From Pseudoclavibacter chungangensis (GTDB lineage Bacteria > Actinomycetota > Actinomycetes > Actinomycetales > Microbacteriaceae): 64,000 bases of DNA. The stretch spans positions 1,798,001 through 1,862,000 of the forward strand of contig NZ_JACCFV010000001.1 of the NCBI RefSeq assembly GCF_013410545.1, in the 5' to 3' direction. The position numbers and the translations under genes are program-made. Positions 54,798-62,752 of the stretch are shown piece by piece; position 1 is the first letter of the stretch, and every line of letters begins with the position of its first letter. The notes below the pieces were generated by a model that saw only the letters and a list, made by a program, of their open reading frames with translations, was not told the DNA's origin and searched no databases.

Positions 54798-55255
54798 ACC
54801 CACACCCCATCACCACCCTCGGACAATCCGACTCGACTCAGCAACGGGGCAGGAATCGAGAACGGGAACGGTGACACCGACGAACCGGGCAGGCACGACC
54901 ACGAGCGCGAGCGGCAGCGCGCGTCGCCACCGGCCGTCGGACGAGGGGTCGCGTCCGGGGCCGGTGCGGCAGCGGTGCCGTCAGGCTCGTGATCGCTCAT
55001 AACCCACACCCCATCGCCCCCCACGGACAATCCGACTCGACTCAGGAACCGGGCCGGAATCGAGAACGAGAACGAAAACGGGAACGGGAACGGGAACGGG
55101 AACGGGAACGGTGACATCGTCGAACCGAGCGGGCACAACCGCGACGACCCCGCGACGGAACGCGCCTCCAACAGCCCGGGACGCGATACGGCGCGTCCAG
55201 GGCCGGACCGGCGGTGCCGTCGGGCTCGTGATCGTTCATACCCACACCCCATCAC
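54794..55255 (-). repeat. Leader/5'-end repeats of DUF222-HNH locus 2
   Basis: Start-region copies occur at 54797 (real gene), 55000 and 55239, spaced 203 and 239 bp. In the unit at 55000 an extra T keeps the previous frame open through VWVMSDHEPDG, so one 153-codon frame covers two units and ends in a TGA overlapping the gene's ATG. The array matches that at 3.9-4.95 kb. Within it, 55061-55112 is a (GGGAAC)n hexanucleotide run. Confidence 0.88.
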
Positions 55256-55577
55256 TGCCCTCGGACAAACCGACCCGGCACGGGATCAGGGTCGGATTCG
55301 AAAACCGCAGGCATTGTGACGCCGTCGAAGGCAGCAGATTCGACCACGAAGATGCATCATCGCGCGCCGCCACCGACGACGGGACGCTGGGTCAGTCCGG
55401 CGCCGAGTCGGCGGCACCCTGGTCCCGATGGTCGTTCGTGGCCTCGCTCCGTCGCTCCCGACAGGCCCTCCGGCCGCCTACCGAGGCGGGATTTCCACGC
55501 CATGCGGCAATTCTGCTGCCCTCCGCGGGCAACCGCAGCGTCCAGGGGTACCTCGAGCCGACGTCGACAGTCCGTGA

Positions 55578-55636
55578 AAGAAAGCCGGGTTGTTGCTACC
55601 CGGCCCGCGGCCCGGTAGCAACAACCCGGCTTTCTT
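55578..55636. repeat. 28-bp-arm palindrome (hairpin), copy 2
   Basis: Same element as at 5223-5281, with one mismatched pair (C opposite C) in the stem. Again it follows the DUF222 leader array. The 55641-55866 stretch after it has no recognised gene. Confidence 0.9.
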
Positions 55637-55866
55637 CGGCGCCAAGCATGGTGACCTGGGCGGTGAGACACCGGGGCATCGCTCTCGTTGCGAACTGCTG
55701 TCGCTCCGGACACCGCACGTTCACGCGGACGCGAGGCAGAGCAGCATCGCCACCGCCGCTCCACGACACTTGGCGACACTCACGTTTTCACCCCGCCCCC
55801 TCACGTCAGTCACCTTTCGCCCCTCCCCTGACGGCACTCAACGACCCTCGGGTTGCGTCCAATAGC

Positions 55867-57250
55867 GTGGTGTATGGATCGGGTGGCCGTGTCGCTGCGG
55901 ACATAGCGACGGTCACCGCGTGATCCTTCGAGAGAACTCTTCACATCCGTCTCGAAAGGACCCCGACGATGACCGTCGCACCCCACGATATCGACCCTGC
56001 CCGTTTCCTCGAAGACCACCTGGCGCAAGCGTCTCCGGACCTGCTGCGAGAGATGATGGGCACCTTCATCAATTTGTTGTTGTCCGCGGACGCCGACCAG
56101 GTCTGCGGCGCCGCCTACGGCACGATCAGCGTCGACAGGGTGAACCGTCGTAACGGTTACCGCTCGCGCGCGTTCGACACTCGCACTGGCACGATCGACC
56201 TCAAGATCCCCAAGCTCCGCTCCGGGACGTACTTCCCGGAGTGGCTGCTGGAGCGGCGCCGCCGCGCGGAGGCCGCGCTGACGACCGTGGTCGCGACGAG
56301 CTACCTCCTCGGCGTCTCGACGCGGCGGATGGACGACCTGGTCAAGACCCTCGGGATCACCGGGCTCAGCAAGTCGCAGGTGTCGGAGATGGCGAAAGAT
56401 CTCGACGAGCAGGTCGCCGCGTTCCGCACCCGACCCCTCGACGCCGGCCCGTACTCGTTCGTCGCCGCGGACGCGCTCACCATGAAGGTCCGTGAAGACG
56501 GACGAGTCGTGAAGGTCGCGGTGCTGGTCGCGACCGGCGTGAACGCGGACGGTTACCGCGAGATCCTGGGCCTACAGGTCAACTCCACAGAGGACAGCGC
56601 CGGGTGGCTCACGTTCTGGCGCGACCTCGTCGCACGCGGCCTTTCCGGCGTGAAGCTCGTCACATCCGACACGCACGCGGGACTGGTCACCGCGATCGGC
56701 GCGACCGTCGGCGGCTCCTGGCAGCGCTGCCGCACCCACTACGCCCAGAACCTCATGGCCGTCACACCGCGCAGTTCCTGGCCATGGGTGAAGACCCTCC
56801 TCGGAACAGTGTTCGACCAACCCGACGCCGACGCGGTGCACGCCCAGTTCGACCGCGTCCTGGACGCCCTCGGGCACAAGCTCCCGCGCTCGTTCGAGCA
56901 CCTCGAGGCCGCACGCGAGGAGATCCTCGCGTTCACCGCGTTCCCGAAGAGCGTCTGGCGACAGATCTGGTCCAACAACCCGAACGAACGACTCAACCGT
57001 GAGATCCGCCGCCGCACCGACGTCGTGGGGATCTTCCCCAACCGAGACAGCATCATCCGACTCGTTGGCGCCGTCCTCGCAGAGCAACACGACGAATGGG
57101 CCGAGCAACGCCGCTACCTCGGCCTCGACGCTCTCGCCGCAGCCCGACGCGTCGGCAAACCCGACATCGAGAAGGTGACCGAACCCGACCTGACAGCCCT
57201 CACCGCATAACCCCGAAACACGAAGGATCACACGAACACCGATACACCAC
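55867..57250 (+). mobile_element. IS256-family insertion sequence
   Basis: Ends are placed at matching terminal inverted repeats: GTGGTGTAT at 55867-55875 and its complement ATACACCAC at 57242-57250, plus a subterminal GTGATCCTTCG at both sides (55920 and 57221-57231 reversed). The transposase is intact. No 8-9 bp target duplication is seen next to these ends, so the true borders may differ by a few bases or the insertion is old. Confidence 0.7.
55969..57210 (+). CDS. IS256 family transposase
   Basis: 413-aa transposase of the Mutator/IS256 type. RNGYRSRAFDTRTGTIDLKIPKLRSG and the RSGTYFPEWLLERRRRAEAAL segment are family hallmarks. DDE acids are likely Asp in VAADALTMKV, Asp in VTSDTHAGL and Glu in NNPNERLNREIRRRTDVVGIFPN. 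Length and motifs indicate a complete, possibly active enzyme. ATG follows GAAAGGA. The element sits between the second DUF222 locus and the UvrA-like gene. Confidence 0.93.
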   Translation: MTVAPHDIDPARFLEDHLAQASPDLLREMMGTFINLLLSADADQVCGAAYGTISVDRVNRRNGYRSRAFDTRTGTIDLKIPKLRSGTYFPEWLLERRRRAEAALTTVVATSYLLGVSTRRMDDLVKTLGITGLSKSQVSEMAKDLDEQVAAFRTRPLDAGPYSFVAADALTMKVREDGRVVKVAVLVATGVNADGYREILGLQVNSTEDSAGWLTFWRDLVARGLSGVKLVTSDTHAGLVTAIGATVGGSWQRCRTHYAQNLMAVTPRSSWPWVKTLLGTVFDQPDADAVHAQFDRVLDALGHKLPRSFEHLEAAREEILAFTAFPKSVWRQIWSNNPNERLNREIRRRTDVVGIFPNRDSIIRLVGAVLAEQHDEWAEQRRYLGLDALAAARRVGKPDIEKVTEPDLTALTA

Positions 57251-57419
57251 CTCCGGGGACTTGACCCGACCCTCGCCTTCACCCGCGCACCACGCGCCAC
57301 TCGACGGCTCGCCGATCGGCGCCCGAGCCCGCGCGAGCCTCGAGACTCCTCACCCCGCATCGGCCTCGTCCGAGACGCCCCGTCCGTGCCGCCGCACCCA
57401 CGTCACTCATCGCGGCTCC

Positions 57420-57835
57420 GATCACCGCCTGCTCCGGCCGCGCCGCGCCACCCGCGCCGCGCCACCCGCGCCGCGCCGCTCCACCCGCGCCGCTCCACCC
57501 GCGCCGCTCCACCCGCGCCGCTCCGCCGCGCCGCATGCCCCGCTCCGCCTGCGCCGCTCCGCCCGCGCCGCTCCGCCGCGCCGCATGCCCCGCTCCGCCT
57601 GCGCCGCTCCGCCCGCGCCGCTCCGCCTGCTCCGCGCCAACCGCGCCGCTCAACCTGCGCCGCTCCGCCCGCGCCGCTCCGCCTGCTCCGCGCCAACCGC
57701 GCCGCTCAACCTGCGCCGCTTCGCCTGCGCCTCCGCCGCTCCGCCGCGCCGCATACCCCGCTCCACCCGCGCCGCTCCGCCCGCGCTGCTCCGCCCGCGC
57801 CGCCCCGCCCGTCTCTATGCACCCACGTCACTCAT
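57420..57835. repeat. 14-bp-period GC-rich minisatellite
   Basis: The basic unit is GCGCCGCTCCACCC or close variants, with 50-bp and 56-bp higher-order periods (CCGCATGCCC at 57531 and 57581; GCCTGCTCCG at 57625 and 57681). A frame joined to the UvrA-like gene gives only Ala/Arg/Pro repeats and is not taken as coding. No gene is seen between the IS end and 57988. Confidence 0.9.
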
Positions 57836-57988
57836 CGCGGCTCCGATCACCGCATACCGGCTCCGCCTGCGCCGCTCAGCCCGGCCCACTCCCCCGCACT
57901 CCGTCCACGGTCACCCGCCGCCAACCCGGGCGTGACACGATCACACGGTGCGCGGACGGCAGCGTCCGCTTCCAGAAGGGGGCCATCC

Positions 57989-60574
57989 GTGAGCGATTCG
58001 GGACCGTCCACCGACACCGAATCCGGGGCGTCCGCCAGCGGGCGCGCGACGGGGAGCCCCGCGACACCGGCACCTCCGCCCGCTCCCGCACAGCGCCCCC
58101 ACGCGATCGAGGTGCGCGGTGCGCGCGTCCACAATCTCCGCGACATCGACGTCGACGTCCCCCTCGACCGTCTCGTCGCGATCGCCGGGCGATCCGGCTC
58201 GGGCAAGTCGTCGCTCGCGCTCGGTGTGCTGTACGCCGAGGGATCCCGTCGCTATGTGGAGGCGCTCTCGACGTACACGCGTCGGCGCATGTCGCAGGCC
58301 GCGCGGGCCGCGGTCGACTCTGTCCGGCACGTGCCCGCGGCGCTCGCGCTCCGCCAGCGTCCCGGCGTGCCCGGCGTGCGTTCGACGTTCGGCACCTCGA
58401 GCGAACTGCTGAACGTTCTGCGCGTCCTCTTCTCCCGCCTCGGATCCCACGTCTGCCCGAACGGTCACCGGCTCCCGCCGACGATCGACGTCGCCGCGGG
58501 CGAGGAGCTCGTCTGCCCCGTGTGCGGCGTCCGGTTCGCGCCGCTCGGCGCCGAGTCGCTCGCGTTCAACTCGGACGGTGCGTGCCCGAAGTGTGCCGGC
58601 ACGGGCATCGTTCGGGACATCGACGACGACGCACTCGTGCCCGACCCGCACAAGACGATCGACGAGGGTGCGATCGCGCCGTGGGGCCTGTTCGGACTCT
58701 CGGTCATGCCGCGCGTCGTCGCGGAGTTCGGCGTGCGCACGGACGTCCCGTACGAGCATCTCGACGATCGCGAACGCGCCATCGTGCTCGACGGGCCGTC
58801 CGAGAAGCGCCACGTGCGCGTCCCGTCGAAGACGGGGAAACTGTTCGAGCTCGATTTCACGTACCGCAGCGCCCGCCAGGCCGTCCGCGAGGCGATGCAC
58901 AACGCGACGAACGAGCGGGGACTCGCACGCGTGAATCGCTTCGTCCGCGCCCGCACGTGCCCGAGCTGTCACGGCACGCGCCTCTCGGCGGAGGCACGGG
59001 CGATCCACGTCGACGGCATCGACCTCGCGGTCGCGACCGCGAAGACCCTCGACGACGCGATGCGATGGGTCGCCTCGCTCCCGGCCACCGTTCCAGCTGA
59101 CATGCGAAGCATGGCGGCCCAGATCGTCGACGAGTTCGAGGGAATGGGCCGCCGACTCGTGCAGCTCGGGCTCGGGTACCTCTCCCTCGATCGCGCGGGC
59201 GCGACCCTCTCGACCGGCGAGCGCCAGCGCGTGCAGCTCGCCAGATCGGTGCGCAACGAGACGACGGGCGTGCTCTACGTCCTCGACGAACCCTCGATCG
59301 GCCTGCACCCGGCGAACATCGTGGGCCTGCGCGGAGTTCTGCGCGACCTGCTCGCGGACGGCAACTCGGTCGTGCTCGTCGACCACGAGGTGCAGGTGCT
59401 GCGCGAGGCGGACTGGTTCATCGAGATCGGCCCAGGATCCGGCAGCGACGGCGGCCGCGTCGTCGCGCAGGGTGACCTGGAGGCGATCGAAGGCGCCCCG
59501 AACTCGCTCATCGGCGGATTCCTCGCCGGACGCGAACGAATCGTCGTTCGCGATCGCACCCCCGCGGACGCGATGTTCGACGAGGGCACCGTCCGGCTCG
59601 TGACGACGCCGATCCACACGGTGCACGCACTCGATGCGCGGTTCCCGAAGGGACGCCTGACGGCCGTGACCGGCATGTCGGGATCGGGCAAGACGACGCT
59701 CGTCCTCGACGGGCTCGTCCCCGCCCTCGCGGCCGCCGACGCGGGCGGTGCACTCCCCGCGCACGTCTCGTCGATCGAGTCGGCGGGCATCCGACGGGCA
59801 CAGGTCGTCGACGCGACCCCGATCGGCACGAACGTCCGCTCGACCGTCGCGACGTACAGCGGCGCGTTCGACGAGTTGCGGCGCGCGTTCGCGGCGATCC
59901 CGCTCGCGCGCGAACGCGGCCTCGGCGCGGGTGACTTCTCCTACAACACCGGCTCGCTGCGCTGTCCGCGCTGCGAGGGGACGGGTCGCATCGTGCTCGA
60001 CGTCCAGTTCCTCCCCGACGTCGACATCGCGTGCCCCGCGTGCGGCGGCAGTCGATACGCTTCGGCGGCCGACGCGGTCGCGCTCGACACACCGGCCGGG
60101 AGCCTCACTCTGCCGCAACTCCTCGACACGACGGTCGGAGAGGCCGCGACCCTCCTCGAGTCACTCCCCCGTGTCGCACGGCGGCTGCGCACGCTCGTCG
60201 ATCTCGGCCTCGACTACCTCACCCTCGGCGAGGACACCCCGGCGCTCTCGGGTGGCGAGGCCCAACGCTTGAAGCTCGCCGGCGAGCTGGGCAAGCGCCA
60301 CGGCGGCACCCTGTTCGTGTTCGACGAGCCGTCCGTCGGCCTGCATCCGCTCGACGTGCGCGTCCTGCTGGGGGTGCTCGACCGTCTCATCGCGACGGGC
60401 GCGACGATCGTCGTGATCGAGCACGATCTCGATGTCGTCGCGAACGCCGATCACGTCATCGACCTGGGGCCGGGCGGCGGCGCCGACGGTGGTCGCATCG
60501 TGGCCACGGGCACACCGGAGCACCTCGCCTCCGACGAGCACAGCGTCACCGGGCGCTTCCTCGCGCGCGGCTGA
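57989..60574 (+). CDS. UvrA-like excinuclease ATPase paralogue (UvrA2 type)
   Basis: 861-aa twin-ATPase protein. Two Walker A motifs (GRSGSGKSSLAL and GMSGSGKTTLVL), two signature motifs (LSTGERQRVQLA, LSGGEAQRLKLA) and two Walker B motifs (LDEPSIGLHP, DEPSVGLHP) are present, as are zinc-module Cys pairs CPKCAGTG, CPSCHGTRL, CPRCEGTGR and CPACGGSRY. It is shorter than housekeeping UvrA, consistent with the UvrA2 class that lacks the UvrB-binding part and often gives tolerance to DNA-binding drugs. GTG start with AAGGGGG about 6 nt upstream. Confidence 0.88.
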   Translation: MSDSGPSTDTESGASASGRATGSPATPAPPPAPAQRPHAIEVRGARVHNLRDIDVDVPLDRLVAIAGRSGSGKSSLALGVLYAEGSRRYVEALSTYTRRRMSQAARAAVDSVRHVPAALALRQRPGVPGVRSTFGTSSELLNVLRVLFSRLGSHVCPNGHRLPPTIDVAAGEELVCPVCGVRFAPLGAESLAFNSDGACPKCAGTGIVRDIDDDALVPDPHKTIDEGAIAPWGLFGLSVMPRVVAEFGVRTDVPYEHLDDRERAIVLDGPSEKRHVRVPSKTGKLFELDFTYRSARQAVREAMHNATNERGLARVNRFVRARTCPSCHGTRLSAEARAIHVDGIDLAVATAKTLDDAMRWVASLPATVPADMRSMAAQIVDEFEGMGRRLVQLGLGYLSLDRAGATLSTGERQRVQLARSVRNETTGVLYVLDEPSIGLHPANIVGLRGVLRDLLADGNSVVLVDHEVQVLREADWFIEIGPGSGSDGGRVVAQGDLEAIEGAPNSLIGGFLAGRERIVVRDRTPADAMFDEGTVRLVTTPIHTVHALDARFPKGRLTAVTGMSGSGKTTLVLDGLVPALAAADAGGALPAHVSSIESAGIRRAQVVDATPIGTNVRSTVATYSGAFDELRRAFAAIPLARERGLGAGDFSYNTGSLRCPRCEGTGRIVLDVQFLPDVDIACPACGGSRYASAADAVALDTPAGSLTLPQLLDTTVGEAATLLESLPRVARRLRTLVDLGLDYLTLGEDTPALSGGEAQRLKLAGELGKRHGGTLFVFDEPSVGLHPLDVRVLLGVLDRLIATGATIVVIEHDLDVVANADHVIDLGPGGGADGGRIVATGTPEHLASDEHSVTGRFLARG

Positions 60575-60806
60575 ACGCGTGGAGCGCCGACAACCACGCA
60601 AGGAACGAAACCGACACGGTCCGGCAACGCCCACGTCCACGCCCACCGGCCGCCCGAGCACCCCGTGGACGCACGACGGCACCGGTGCACCGACCACCCC
60701 CGGGCCGAACCCGCATCGGATGTACCGCCGCAGCACCGGCCGACCCCATGGCCACCCGTTCGGCGTCGCGGTGTCGACGACGACCGTCGTCGCGGTACCG
60801 TCCCCG

Positions 60807-61343
60807 TCACGCCGCCGGCGAATCGGGCAACAGGATCGTCGTGAGGTCCACCCGCCGGGACCCGGCGCGCGCGGGATCGCGGTACGGCGCGAGTAGTTCG
60901 GTGAGCCCCTGCTGGATCACGGCGAGGTCGTCCGTCGTGACGTGCAGCGGCGTCTGCGCGAAACCGAGGTACGAGCGACCCGCCGGATCGCCCGCCGCTT
61001 CGAAGCGATCGAAGCCCGCGGCGACCTCGCCGAGGAAGGTCACGAACGCCGAGCGCAGCGCCGCATCGTCCATCGCGCCGAGTTCGTCGGCCTCGACGTG
61101 CGCCATGCGCTCCCCGAGCGCGTAGGTGCGCTCGGTCGCGCCGCGCACGCGGCGCTCGCCGACGACCACGAGGATCTCGGCCTCCACGAGCGCAGCGATG
61201 TGCCGGTAGAGCGTCGCCTGAGTCACGTCCGGGAGTGCCCGCCGCAGCGCTGCGGTCGTGAGCTCCGCTCCCCCGAGCTGCTGGATGATCCGCAACCTGA
61301 CGGGATGCAGCACGACATCGGCGATCGCTCGCGAATCGGACAT
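60807..61343 (-). CDS. Helix-turn-helix transcriptional regulator
   Basis: 178-aa regulator with an N-terminal winged helix (VLHPVRLRIIQQLGGAELTTAALRRALPDVTQATLYRHIAALVEAEIL, then GERRVRGATERTYAL as wing) and a helical C-terminal effector or dimer domain (AFVTFLGEVAAGFDRFEAAG). It resembles ArsR/PadR-like HTH proteins. It diverges from the 119-aa gene; two ATTCTCAC repeats 17 bp apart in the shared 73-bp gap are candidate operator half-sites. Confidence 0.82.
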   Translation of the reverse strand: MSDSRAIADVVLHPVRLRIIQQLGGAELTTAALRRALPDVTQATLYRHIAALVEAEILVVVGERRVRGATERTYALGERMAHVEADELGAMDDAALRSAFVTFLGEVAAGFDRFEAAGDPAGRSYLGFAQTPLHVTTDDLAVIQQGLTELLAPYRDPARAGSRRVDLTTILLPDSPAA

Positions 61344-61359
61344 GTCTCTTCCCTCAACC

Positions 61360-61384
61360 ATTCTCACCGTGATAACATTCTCAC
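61360..61384. promoter_or_regulatory. Direct-repeat candidate operator in divergent promoter
   Basis: ATTCTCAC occurs at 61360-61367 and 61377-61384, a 17-bp period, between the divergent regulator and 119-aa genes. It suits binding by the regulator on one face of the helix at nearly two turns. Confidence 0.4.
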
Positions 61385-61416
61385 TGACACCACGATCGTA
61401 TGCCGAGGAGGACATC

Positions 61417-61776
61417 ATGACGAACGTCGACTACCGGGACGGAACCCTGCACGTCACCTTCACCGGATGGGAGGGGCTCATGGCCGGACGCAGCGCGATC
61501 GCGGTGCCGCGCGGTGCCATCCTCGGCGCCAGGTCGACCGACGGCTGGACGACGGAGATCCTGGGCATGCGCTCGGGCCTCGTCGTCTCCGGATTCCGGA
61601 AGGTGGGCGTCTTTACCCACCCCTCCGGCATCCGCCGACTCGTCTCGATGTCACGCGGGGTCCCGCTGCTCCGTGTTGGCGTCGACCGCACCACGACGGG
61701 CTTCGACGAGCTCCTGCTGAGCACACCGCACGCGAGCGCCATCGCGCGAGCGATCATGAGCGGCGTGCCCGCCTGA
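61417..61776 (+). CDS. Small beta-rich protein divergent from HTH regulator
   Basis: 119-aa protein, not assigned. Strands dominate (TLHVTFTGWEGLMAGRSAIAVPRGAILGARSTD, LGMRSGLVVSGFRKVGVFTHP) with a short C-terminal helix (HASAIARAIMSGV), reminiscent of bacterial PH-like domains. GGAGG 6-7 nt before the ATG gives strong initiation. It is probably under control of the divergent regulator; its role is unknown. Confidence 0.75.
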   Translation: MTNVDYRDGTLHVTFTGWEGLMAGRSAIAVPRGAILGARSTDGWTTEILGMRSGLVVSGFRKVGVFTHPSGIRRLVSMSRGVPLLRVGVDRTTTGFDELLLSTPHASAIARAIMSGVPA

Positions 61777-61812
61777 CCGTTCCGCGGCCAGGGCCGGGTC
61801 GGGTCGGCGCGG

Positions 61813-62526
61813 TCACACCAGGCCGCGCCAACCGACGGCCTCGTCGGACGAGACCGGGTTCGGACGTGCGCGGAGCAACGCGACGCCCACCACGAACTGC
61901 CAGAGCATGAACGTGTAGACGGAGCCGCGCTCCCACACCCCGTCGGGGAACAGCACGTGGCCCGTCAACAGCGCGGCGCAGACGAGGCCGAGCACGCCCA
62001 GCACGACGCCGGCCACCCGCACGCGCCGCTCGAGCGCGCCGCGCAGCGCCCGGAACGACGTGATCGCGGCGAGGTTGCCACCCCCGATCGCCATGAATGC
62101 GCCGAGGACATGGATGGTCATGAGCCCGTTCGCCGCATTCTCCGGCGAGCCGGGCACGAGGCCGACGAACGTGATGCCGATCGCGTGCACGATCCCGAGC
62201 ACGAGGAACGCGATACCCGCGGGGCCCCGACGCACGAGCGGCGCCACGAGCACCAGTCCGATGACGAAGAGCAGTCCTTCGCCCACGAAGCCGGCGTTCA
62301 TGACCTGCGGCAGTCGGGAGTCGAGCATGCGGTCGCCGAACGGGCCGACGCTCGCGACGCCGAGGTCGCTGATGTAGAAGCGGCCGTAGTCGTAGCCGGG
62401 GAAGGCGAGGGCCGCGACGGCCTCACACAGCACGTACCAGCACGGCGCGAGCACCCAGAGCATGCCCGTGGCACGATTCCCACGCTCGGTCGCGTCGGGC
62501 ATAGCCTCCGCCGCTCGTTCGTTCAC
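61813..62526 (-). CDS. DUF998 family membrane protein
   Basis: 237-aa protein with about six helices. The family pattern is visible: YDYGRFYISDLGVASVGPFGDRMLDSRLPQVMNAGFVGEGLLF, then HAIGITFVGLVPGSPENAANGLMTIHVLGA. Function unknown. GTG start supported by GGGAG 7 nt upstream; it stands alone. Confidence 0.85.
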   Translation of the reverse strand: MNERAAEAMPDATERGNRATGMLWVLAPCWYVLCEAVAALAFPGYDYGRFYISDLGVASVGPFGDRMLDSRLPQVMNAGFVGEGLLFVIGLVLVAPLVRRGPAGIAFLVLGIVHAIGITFVGLVPGSPENAANGLMTIHVLGAFMAIGGGNLAAITSFRALRGALERRVRVAGVVLGVLGLVCAALLTGHVLFPDGVWERGSVYTFMLWQFVVGVALLRARPNPVSSDEAVGWRGLV

Positions 62527-62752
62527 GTCGCGCTCCCTCGTCGACCCACCGACCGGTCGGCGCGACATCCGTCGGGACGGACCACTCGCACCCACGGACG
62601 GACGAAAGCCGGCCCGCACGCGTCATGATCGCACGCCCCGAACGCGGATGCCCCGAGCTCGACGCACGGATCCGGTCACACCGACCACGCCCCGACACGT
62701 CATCGACCCGGCCGCGCGACGTCGCCGCACGGCCGGGCCGATGACGTCCACC

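Noticed and set aside
57386-57988. 200-codon N-terminal extension of the UvrA-like protein
   Set aside because: It is the 14-bp repeat translated; a GTG with a good AAGGGGG site begins the protein at 57989.
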